The position numbers were made by a program, and so were the translations under genes. Source: an uncultured Actinomycetes bacterium (lineage in GTDB: Bacteria; Actinomycetota; Acidimicrobiia; Acidimicrobiales; Acidimicrobilacustridaceae). Taken from it: 15,532 nt of DNA. Positions 7,223-14,593 of the stretch are shown piece by piece. The stretch spans positions 1 to 15,532 of the forward strand of contig CAMFLJ010000048.1 in assembly GCA_945957335.1 (NCBI GenBank), read 5' to 3'. The notes under the pieces were generated by a model. The model was not told the origin of the DNA and did no database searches. It was given only the letters and a program-made list of their open reading frames with translations. Within the stretch, counting starts at the first letter, position 1. Each line of letters opens with the position of its first letter.

Positions 7223-7347
7223 TGCCCGACGGACGGCGGCCAGACCGTCGACCGGTGGGCACCGATCGGATCTGGGGCCGGTTTCGCTCTCACTCCCCAC
7301 CCGGCTCAAGCGACCAGTTCATCGCCGGGTGGATCAACGCTCCCCAG
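7217..7347 (-). repeat. Duplicated leader element, copy 1 (upstream of paralogue 1)
   Basis: These 131 bases match 9517-9647 at a constant offset of 2300 with a single difference (7228 G, 9528 C); 7231-7347 is identical over 117 bases. Read on the minus strand it starts with CTGGGG (7342-7347), which can pair with CCCCAG (7272-7277). Inside lies a 9-bp stem, CCACCCGGC (7324-7332) with GCCGGGTGG (7297-7305). A small hairpin sits at 7253-7264. The repeat edge coincides with the outer stem, suggesting an RNA leader. It matches no riboswitch consensus I can recall (ydaO, GEMM, SAH, SAM and ZTP considered). Confidence 0.9.
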
Positions 7348-7420
7348 CCGCCGCTTCAGTTGCGACGACCACACTGTTCATCGGCCGCCGTGACCGTTTC
7401 GCTACCTTCCGTGGGATTTT

Positions 7421-7436
7421 TGGGTCGAACGACCCA
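7421..7436. promoter_or_regulatory. 16-bp palindrome (operator candidate) upstream of paralogue 1
   Basis: TGGGTCGAACGACCCA has perfect 7-bp arms around AA. It lies 228 bases upstream of the paralogue 1 start and 73 bases beyond the duplicated leader. A sequence matching it at 12 of 16 positions lies in the equivalent place upstream of paralogue 3 (9733-9748), giving a shared pattern TGGGYCG-N2-CGRYCCA. The regulator is unknown. Confidence 0.45.
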
Positions 7437-7502
7437 CTCAGGGTGGGATTCCTTCGCTCTGTGGCGGAAAAGCCACCCCTTGTCGACGGAGCCGGGCGCG
7501 CC

Positions 7503-7531
7503 CGAGGCGGGGAGCAGGGCTCCCCGCCTCG
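7503..7531 (-). terminator. Distal hairpin terminator after paralogue 2
   Basis: CGAGGCGGGGAGC (7503-7515) is perfectly complementary to 7519-7531, a 13-bp stem with a 3-base loop. It lies about 28 bases past the paralogue 2 stop. No U-tract is present. Its sequence is unrelated to the terminators of paralogues 1 and 3. Confidence 0.6.
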
Positions 7532-7539
7532 TCGGCGAT

Positions 7540-7555
7540 CAGCGTTCCGACGCTG
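7540..7555 (-). terminator. Proximal hairpin after paralogue 2
   Basis: CAGCGT (7540-7545) pairs with ACGCTG (7550-7555) around TCCG. It starts three bases after the stop codon and precedes the stronger hairpin at 7503-7531. Confidence 0.4.
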
Positions 7556-7558
7556 TGG

Positions 7559-8458
7559 TCAGGAGCCGTCGGTGGTGCGGCGGCCGACCCGGGCCATGGC
7601 CACCAGGGCGCCACCGCCGGCGAGCACGCACAGGCCCGACACCACCATCAGGGCGACGTTCGAGCCGGTGAAGGGGAGCTCACCGGACGCCTCGACCGCA
7701 GCGGCCTCCGGCTGGGTCTGGACGGTGCCCAGGACCTCGGCAGCGGTGGTCGGCGGTGTGGTCGTGGGCGGGGTGGTGGTCGTCGGCGTGGTGCTGGTCG
7801 GCGAGCTCGGTGTCGTGGTGGAGGTGGTCGACGTCGACGTGGTGGTGGACGACGACGAGGTGGTCGTGGATGACGTCGAGGTCGTCGACGACGAGGTCGT
7901 GGTGCTCGGCGTCGTGGTAGAGGTGGTCGTCGACGTGCTCGACGAGGTCGTCGCGGTGGTGGGCACCACGCCCGCGCAGGTGTGGCTGAGGGTGAAGTTC
8001 GCCGGCGTGCCCGAGCCGCTGTAGAAGGCGTACGACCGGTGGCCCTCGATCACGATGTCGTCGAGCGTGTGCCCCGCGGGGACCGCCACGAAGATGTTGT
8101 CGTGCTGGGTCCCGTTCGGGACGAGCTGGGTGCCGCTGAACGTGACCAGGTCGTTGGGCCCCGAGGGGGCGACCGCCAGCTCGAGGTGGATCTCGGTGAA
8201 GGCGAAGGTCCCGTTGTTGGGCGCCAGGATGAAGTGCCAGTAGGCGACACCGTCGTCGGGGCAGTCGGGGCCCGCGGTGGCCGCGCTGTTGTTCAGCTCG
8301 ATCGAGCCGGCGGGGACGGTGCTGGTCACCGCGGTGGCCACGTTGCCGGCGTTCGGGTCGGCGCCGGCGACGGCACCGACGAAGCCGAGCGAGCCACCGA
8401 CGACGAGGGCGGCGGCCGCGGTGCTCAGGAGCGTGCGGCGGAGCGAGAGCTGGGACAT
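7559..8458 (-). CDS. LPXTG-anchored surface protein, paralogue 2
   Basis: This 299-residue protein has the same plan as its two neighbours: a signal peptide (about 1-32), an ectodomain with DCP (C66), VAYWHFILAPNNG (71-83), NIFVAVPAGHTLDD (121-134) and LSHTCAG (C161), then a stalk of about 75 residues built almost only of Ser, Thr and Pro (165-238), an AEVLG motif, the sorting signal LPFTG (261-265), a membrane helix (268-288) and a basic tail with RVGRR. The ectodomain reads closest to paralogue 1. The stalk differs: it is serine-rich and lacks the PTTTTTEA unit. ATG 8458 has GGAG upstream; the in-frame ATG 8578 lies in a palindrome and would bury the signal peptide. Unlike the other two, it lacks the duplicated leader and has its own promoter and terminators. 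Function unknown; surface display is inferred. Confidence 0.88.
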   Translation of the reverse strand: MSQLSLRRTLLSTAAAALVVGGSLGFVGAVAGADPNAGNVATAVTSTVPAGSIELNNSAATAGPDCPDDGVAYWHFILAPNNGTFAFTEIHLELAVAPSGPNDLVTFSGTQLVPNGTQHDNIFVAVPAGHTLDDIVIEGHRSYAFYSGSGTPANFTLSHTCAGVVPTTATTSSSTSTTTSTTTPSTTTSSSTTSTSSTTTSSSSTTTSTSTTSTTTPSSPTSTTPTTTTPPTTTPPTTAAEVLGTVQTQPEAAAVEASGELPFTGSNVALMVVSGLCVLAGGGALVAMARVGRRTTDGS

Positions 8459-8559
8459 GGGACGTCTCCGGGGGAGTCGGCTGGGACCGGGGCGCGCCCG
8501 AAGAGGCTCACGCTCCCGTCGCCGTCGGACCCCCGTCGTCACCAGCCCCCGGCGAGCGC

Positions 8560-8589
8560 ACGATACGGCCCGCTTCATTGCCGTCGCAA
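8560..8589 (-). promoter_or_regulatory. Candidate promoter of paralogue 2
   Basis: On the minus strand TTGCGA (8584-8589) and TATCGT (8560-8565) stand 18 bases apart, each matching the housekeeping consensus at four of six positions. The transcript would have a leader of about 95 bases. The -35 hexamer lies inside the palindrome at 8576-8591, so a bound protein would block it. Confidence 0.4.
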
Positions 8590-8591
8590 TG
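8576..8591. promoter_or_regulatory. Palindrome over the paralogue 2 promoter
   Basis: CATTGC (8576-8581) and GCAATG (8586-8591) flank CGTC. It overlaps the candidate -35 box and lies 118 bases before the start. It is unlike the palindromes upstream of paralogues 1 and 3. Confidence 0.35.
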
Positions 8592-8627
8592 ATCTCACGG
8601 GCCGCGGTCCGAGGGCCTCGGAGCGCG

Positions 8628-8661
8628 CGTGGGGCAGCCGGCCCGGACCGGCTGCCCCACG
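8628..8661 (-). terminator. Strong hairpin terminator, distal of two after paralogue 3
   Basis: Bases 8628-8641 and 8648-8661 form a perfect 14-bp stem around CCCGGA. The inner 28 bases (8631-8658) are identical to 6247-6274 after paralogue 1; the outer stem pairs differ in sequence but remain paired in both. Confidence 0.65.
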
Positions 8662-8678
8662 GGTTGGTTGCGAGACGT

Positions 8679-8697
8679 GGGGCGCCCGGAGCGCCCC
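8679..8697 (-). terminator. Proximal hairpin after paralogue 3
   Basis: GGGGCGC (8679-8685) pairs with GCGCCCC (8691-8697) around CCGGA, extendable by two wobble pairs. It lies 13 bases after the TAG stop and precedes the longer hairpin at 8628-8661. Confidence 0.5.
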
Positions 8698-8710
8698 GTC
8701 GTCGAGCGGG

Positions 8711-9493
8711 CTAGGAGCCGCTGGCCTGGCGGGCCCGGCTGCGGGCGAGGGCCACCAGGCCGGCACCGGCGGCGGCCACGGCCACGCCGACCACGGCGAC
8801 GCCGGTGGTGTTCGAGCCGGTGTAGGGCAGCTCACCGTTGACCTGGGTCGCGCCCAGCACCTCGGGGGCGATGGCGATGGTGGTCACGCCGGCGACCTCG
8901 GCCGGGATGGTGGTGGGGCCGGCCGGCGGCGGGGTAACGGTCGTCGGGGTCGCGGTGGTGGGCGTCACGGTCGTGGGGGTGACCGTCGTCGAGGTGGTCG
9001 GCGCCTCGGTGGTGGTCGTGGTGGGCTCGGCCGCCACGCACACGTGGCTCAGATTGAACTGGTTCGGGACGTTGCCCGAGTACGCGGCCTGCGAGCCGAT
9101 CTTGACGAGGTCGGTGAGCTCGTGGCCGGCGGGGACCGCGATGAAGATGTTGTCGACCTGGCCCTGGTTCGGGATGAGGTCGGTGCCCGTGAAGGTCAGG
9201 TCCTCGGTGGTGTCGGGGCCCGTGGCCAGGCGCAGGAACACGGTGGTGATGGTGCTCTTGCCGTCGTTGGGGGCCAGCACGAAGTGCCAGTAGGTGCCAC
9301 CGCCAGCCGGGCAGTCGGTGCCCACCTCGGCGGTGTCGTTGTTGAGCGCGATCAGGGGGAGGCTCGAGGGGTGGTTCGGGGCCTCCTGGGCGGAGGCGGC
9401 GGAGGCACCGGCCACGGCCAGGGCGCCGCCGGCGAGCAGGCCGGTGGCGGCGATGGCGAGGGTCGCTCGGCGGAGGGAGTGGAGCAGGGACAT
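8711..9493 (-). CDS. LPXTG-anchored surface protein, paralogue 3
   Basis: This 260-residue protein is the shortest of the three. A signal peptide spans about 1-35 (likely cut ASA|QEA, the same QEA start as paralogue 1). The ectodomain carries DCP (C61), TYWHFVLAPNDG (67-78), NIFIAVPAGHELTD (115-128) and LSHVCVA (C152). The stalk (157-196) contains PTTTTTEA and then PTTVT-type pentapeptides, followed by AEVAG, PEVLG, LPYTG (222-226), a membrane helix (229-249) and RSRAR. ATG 9493 has AAGAAGG seven bases upstream; the in-frame ATG 9562 lies in the duplicated leader and is rejected. Leader, operator-like palindrome and terminator core are shared with paralogue 1, while the ectodomain is the most diverged of the three. 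Being upstream of the other two, it could in principle read through, but the double hairpins argue for separate transcripts. Confidence 0.88.
   Translation of the reverse strand: MSLLHSLRRATLAIAATGLLAGGALAVAGASAASAQEAPNHPSSLPLIALNNDTAEVGTDCPAGGGTYWHFVLAPNDGKSTITTVFLRLATGPDTTEDLTFTGTDLIPNQGQVDNIFIAVPAGHELTDLVKIGSQAAYSGNVPNQFNLSHVCVAAEPTTTTTEAPTTSTTVTPTTVTPTTATPTTVTPPPAGPTTIPAEVAGVTTIAIAPEVLGATQVNGELPYTGSNTTGVAVVGVAVAAAGAGLVALARSRARQASGS
8933..8993 (-). repeat. 15-bp degenerate tandem repeat in the stalk of paralogue 3
   Basis: About four diverged 15-base units encode the pentapeptide series VTPTT, VTPTT, ATPTT, VTP. It occupies the same stalk position as the 24-bp repeat of paralogue 1. Confidence 0.6.
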
Positions 9494-9507
9494 CGTGGGA
9501 CCTTCTT

Positions 9508-9522
9508 CCGGGAGAGTCCCGG
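9508..9522 (-). promoter_or_regulatory. Hairpin next to the ribosome site of paralogue 3
   Basis: CCGGGA (9508-9513) pairs with TCCCGG (9517-9522) around three bases, immediately 5' of AAGAAGG (9501-9507) on the minus transcript. It corresponds to 7206-7222 before paralogue 1. Confidence 0.4.
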
Positions 9523-9647
9523 TGCCCCACGGACGGCGGCCAGACCGTCGACCGGTGGGCACCGATCGGATCTGGGGCCGGTTTCGCTCTCACTCCCCAC
9601 CCGGCTCAAGCGACCAGTTCATCGCCGGGTGGATCAACGCTCCCCAG
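9517..9647 (-). repeat. Duplicated leader element, copy 2 (upstream of paralogue 3)
   Basis: The match to 7217-7347 is 130 of 131 bases. The same potential pairings are present: outer stem 9642-9647 with 9572-9577, 9-bp stem 9624-9632 with 9597-9605, small hairpin 9553-9564. In addition GGTGCCC inside the small hairpin could pair with GGGCACC next to the SD-proximal hairpin, giving an alternative fold. Confidence 0.9.
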
Positions 9648-9670
9648 TCGCCACGTGATGCGGTGGCGAC
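9647..9670. promoter_or_regulatory. Inverted repeat abutting the copy 2 leader
   Basis: GTCGCCAC (9647-9654) and GTGGCGAC (9663-9670) flank eight bases. The first base is also the last base of the duplicated leader. It is absent before paralogue 1. It could be an operator near the start of transcription or an extra 5' hairpin. Confidence 0.4.
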
Positions 9671-9730
9671 GCATGAGTTGTACCACGCACAGTGATGCCA
9701 TGGCTACAGATTGTGTCCGTCGGTGGTGGA

Positions 9731-9750
9731 AATGGGCCGATCGGTCCATT
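9731..9750. promoter_or_regulatory. 20-bp imperfect palindrome (operator candidate) upstream of paralogue 3
   Basis: AATGGGCCGATCGGTCCATT is symmetrical except for one pair. Its inner 16 bases (9733-9748) share 12 of 16 positions with the palindrome 7421-7436 upstream of paralogue 1. It lies 85 bases beyond the duplicated leader, against 73 for the other copy, a shift of about one helical turn. Confidence 0.45.
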
Positions 9751-9879
9751 CCCGCCCGCGACGTCGAGGATGCTGCGAGCCCGCCCGGACCCCGCTCGTC
9801 GCGCAGGATAGGTGCGCTCCGCCCCCGTGACCATGGTCATCGGTCATCGGTCCCCGCACGGATGTGGGGGATCCCCCGC

Positions 9880-11850
9880 TCAGCGGCCGAGGCGGGCCAG
9901 CAGCCCCTCGCACACCGGTGCCGGCGCGGCGCTCGAGCGCCAGCCCGGCCCGGGGGCCAGGCCCGAGGTCGCGCCGAGGTAGGAGCCGGCCAGCACCACC
10001 CGGTCGTCGAGGGTGACCGACATCTCGTGGGTGGCGGGGTCGGCGACCACGTCGAAGGTCACCTCGCCGTCGGGCAGGTCGAACGGGACCGAGTCGAGCT
10101 GCAGGTCCCCCGCCCGGTAGGTCGCGGTGGGCCCGTCGGGGCCGCGGACGACGGTGATCTCCCACCCGTCGCCCGAAGCCAGCACCGTCGGCTCGGTCCC
10201 GACCGGACCGGTGAGCACCAGGCGTCGGCCACCGCCGGCGGCGCGCTCGAGAGGCGCCCACGTGTAGCCGTCGTAGCGGTAGAGCCCCCCGCAGGAGTCG
10301 AGGGTCACGAGGTCGCCGTCGGACGCGGCCGGCAGCTCGGCACCGTCGAGCGCGCGCACCTGCGGCGGGGCGCCCCCGAACAGGTCGTCGTCGAGGTCGT
10401 ACTGGAACCGCACCGCGTCGAGCGCCTGGTGGCGGCTCGGGTTCATCGAGAAGGCACGGGCCTGGAACGCGAGACCCAGCTGGGTCCACGCCCCGAGCAC
10501 CGAGACCACGGCCATGAGCACCACCGACCCCACCGCCACCCACCGCGCCCAGCGCGCGGCGCTGCGCCCCCAGACCCACACTGCCGGCGCGGCGAGCACG
10601 ACGGCGAGCGGCACGAAGTCGACGAGGTAGCGCTGGGCCACCGCGGCGATCGTCAACGTCGACACCAGCCCCGAGGCCGCCGCCACCGAGATCGCCCGCC
10701 AGGTCCAGCCCCGGTCGCGCCGCACCGTCCACCACGCGCCGACCACCGCCAGGACGGTGAGCGCCGGGGCACCGACGGGGAACGAGCTGGTGTGGTCGGC
10801 CGAGTCGAAGACGGCGTCGCCGTAGACCGTCGGCGGGGCCGCCCAGCCCACGAACGGGAACAGCTGCTGGGTGCGCACCGACCACGGAGCCAGGTAGCGG
10901 GCCACGTTGGTGGGCACGAAGCGGGCACCGAACAGGCTGCCGTCGTTGGCCTCGAGCGCCGCGGCCCGCTGCTCGCTCATCTGGCTGAAGACCTGCTTCG
11001 GGAACGGGATGTCGTTGAAGGTCCCGAACCGGGCGTGGTTCACCGCGGCGAACGCCACCAGCGGCAGCACCGAGCAGGCGAGCACCGCCACCGCCCGCTT
11101 CCATCTCCCCCGCACGAGCGCGGCCAGCCCGAACAGGCCGAGCGCCACCGCCGGGGCGAGCCCGGTCGAGGGCCGCGCCGACAGGGCGAAGACCGCAACG
11201 GCGGTGGCGAGGGCCAGGTGGCTCCACCGGCCCGTGTCGTGCCAGCGCAGCACCAGGTCGAGGCCGAGGAGGCCGGCGGCCGCGCCCCAGAGCGCGGCCT
11301 CGTGGTAGACGAGCGGCCCCGACGCGAGGAACACCACCGGTGTGGCCAGCGCCGGCACGGCGGCGCCCACCGCGAACCACCAGGGCCGGCCCGCGGGAGC
11401 ACCGTCGACCAGGCGCCGGGCCCGGCCCAGGAGGCGGGCGGAGGCCAGTCCGAGCACGGCCACGGCCGCCAGCTCGCTGGCCACGGAGAGCCGTCCGTCG
11501 AGGCCGTCACCCCACGCCACGAACGGGATCCGCAGCACCGCGGGCGAGAGCCCGAAGTAGATCTGGGTCCGGCCGTCGATGACGAACCCCTCCAGCCCGA
11601 CCACGTCGAGCGGGACGTCGAGGCGGCCGTCGAGGATCGAGTGGGCCTGCGCGTCGTAGAAGTCGGTGGTGAAGCCGCCCCGGTCGAACAGGTGCCACGG
11701 GGTGCCACCGGTGGCGAGGAGCCAGAACGCCACCACCGCGACGGCAGCACCGATGCGGGCCGCCCGGCGCTCCCGGCGATCGAGCGGCGGTGTCGGGCGC
11801 GGCGCCTCGTCCGGCGCGGCAGGGGCCTCGGCCCTCTGGACGGAGACCAC
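9880..11850 (-). CDS. Polytopic membrane protein, possible GT-C type glycosyltransferase
   Basis: From GTG 11850 this is a 656-residue protein. A Pro/Arg-rich cytosolic N-terminus is followed by a first helix (about 32-48). The first outer loop contains DFYDAQAHSILDGRLDVPLD and EGFVIDGRTQIYFGLSPAVLRIPF (about 63-110); its acidic residues sit where GT-C enzymes keep their catalytic acid. About ten more hydrophobic segments follow between 122 and 455. An extracytoplasmic C-terminal domain of about 200 residues has beta-rich text (EVTFDVVADPATHEMSVTLDDRVV) and two cysteines. The frame stays open to GTG 11913 (677 residues), but the added 21 codons have five A/T third positions and overlap a four-unit repeat, so the shorter start is preferred; neither start has a clear ribosome site. 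Glycan transfer is inferred from topology only. Confidence 0.75.
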   Translation of the reverse strand: MVSVQRAEAPAAPDEAPRPTPPLDRRERRAARIGAAVAVVAFWLLATGGTPWHLFDRGGFTTDFYDAQAHSILDGRLDVPLDVVGLEGFVIDGRTQIYFGLSPAVLRIPFVAWGDGLDGRLSVASELAAVAVLGLASARLLGRARRLVDGAPAGRPWWFAVGAAVPALATPVVFLASGPLVYHEAALWGAAAGLLGLDLVLRWHDTGRWSHLALATAVAVFALSARPSTGLAPAVALGLFGLAALVRGRWKRAVAVLACSVLPLVAFAAVNHARFGTFNDIPFPKQVFSQMSEQRAAALEANDGSLFGARFVPTNVARYLAPWSVRTQQLFPFVGWAAPPTVYGDAVFDSADHTSSFPVGAPALTVLAVVGAWWTVRRDRGWTWRAISVAAASGLVSTLTIAAVAQRYLVDFVPLAVVLAAPAVWVWGRSAARWARWVAVGSVVLMAVVSVLGAWTQLGLAFQARAFSMNPSRHQALDAVRFQYDLDDDLFGGAPPQVRALDGAELPAASDGDLVTLDSCGGLYRYDGYTWAPLERAAGGGRRLVLTGPVGTEPTVLASGDGWEITVVRGPDGPTATYRAGDLQLDSVPFDLPDGEVTFDVVADPATHEMSVTLDDRVVLAGSYLGATSGLAPGPGWRSSAAPAPVCEGLLARLGR

Positions 11851-11870
11851 GGCGGCAGCGTACCGCCGGC

Positions 11871-11910
11871 GGTGAGGCTGCCGTGAGACTCCCGTGAGCG
11901 TCTCGTGAGG
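11871..11910 (-). promoter_or_regulatory. Four TCAC motifs at 11-bp spacing, PhoP-box-like operator
   Basis: On the minus strand TCAC occurs at 11872-11875, 11883-11886, 11894-11897 and 11905-11908, exactly 11 bases apart, mostly within CTCACGG. Direct repeats of 11 bases with a TCAC core are typical of sites bound by OmpR/PhoP-type response regulators in Streptomyces and Mycobacterium. It ends about 21 bases before the preferred start of the membrane-protein gene. Confidence 0.5.
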
Positions 11911-11920
11911 CACCGGCGGG

Positions 11921-11954
11921 CCCGTGGGCGGGGCTCGGGGACCTCACCCACGGG
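11921..11954 (-). terminator. Possible terminator after clpB
   Basis: CCCGTGGG (11921-11928) pairs with CCCACGGG (11947-11954) around an 18-base loop, 15 bases after the clpB stop. No U-tract is present. It would separate clpB from the membrane-protein gene. Confidence 0.35.
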
Positions 11955-11969
11955 GTGCCGGGAACGGCC

Positions 11970-14450
<2,481 letters not shown>

Positions 14451-14511
14451 GTCGGTGGCGTCAGCTCCTTGAGCGAAGAGAAGGATGTCGGGCGCCGTGT
14501 CGACGCTCCGC

Positions 14512-14540
14512 CAAAGTTAACAATCCCATTGTCAACTTTG
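14512..14540. promoter_or_regulatory. 29-bp AT-rich palindrome upstream of clpB (likely heat-shock operator)
   Basis: CAAAGTTAACAAT (14512-14524) and ATTGTCAACTTTG (14528-14540) form 13-bp arms with one mismatch around CCC. It lies 62-90 bases before the clpB start in a short AT-rich island. The minus strand contains TTGACA (14530-14535) and TAACTT within it, so promoter elements may overlap. It does not match the classic HspR repeat (CTTGAGT-N7-ACTCAAG) or CIRCE. HspR binding is inferred from the adjacent gene. Confidence 0.6.
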
Positions 14541-14593
14541 ATTCCGCCCGGGACGAGGAAATCCCGCCGGAGATGGAAGGAGGGAGAGGGGTG

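Larger units (their letters stand above)
7194..7558. other. Intergenic region between LPXTG paralogues 1 and 2
   Basis: No gene is seen in these 365 bases. From low to high coordinate they hold the ribosome site and SD-proximal hairpin of paralogue 1 (7199-7222), the duplicated leader (to 7347), a stretch presumed to contain the promoter (7348-7420) without a convincing -10/-35 pair, a 16-bp palindrome (7421-7436), and the two terminator hairpins of paralogue 2 (7503-7531, 7540-7555). The part around 7390-7475 is visibly less GC-rich than its surroundings. Confidence 0.7.
9494..9879. other. Intergenic region between paralogue 3 and the membrane-protein gene
   Basis: No gene is supported in these 386 bases. 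They hold the ribosome site and hairpin of paralogue 3 (9501-9522), the duplicated leader (to 9647), an 8-bp inverted repeat abutting it (9647-9670), a 20-bp imperfect palindrome (9731-9750), a GACCATGGTC palindrome with a duplicated TCATCGG nearby (about 9829-9850), and a possible weak terminator of the next gene at 9852-9869 (7-bp stem with one mismatch on the minus strand). No convincing -10/-35 pair was found. Confidence 0.7.

Noticed and set aside
7194..7262. Longer start (ATG 7262) for paralogue 1, and likewise 9562 for paralogue 3
   Set aside because: The extension lies in the duplicated leader, would bury the signal peptide, and the two copies lose a common frame through an indel.
7217..7347. 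Leader as a ydaO (c-di-AMP), GEMM (c-di-GMP), SAH or ZTP riboswitch
   Set aside because: None of the conserved core sequences of these classes, as far as I can recall them, could be placed, despite a brief resemblance of GGGGAGCG to the SAH motif.
7200..9650. Flanking repeats as ends of a mobile element
   Set aside because: No transposase, no terminal inverted repeats and no target duplication are seen; the repeats are leaders ending at the ribosome sites of two paralogous genes.
9655..11886. 743-residue plus-strand open frame
   Set aside because: Antisense to the membrane-protein gene; the Arg/His/Gly-rich product is typical of a GC-rich shadow.
14512..14540. CIRCE element
   Set aside because: CIRCE is TTAGCACTC-N9-GAGTGCTAA; neither arm matches.
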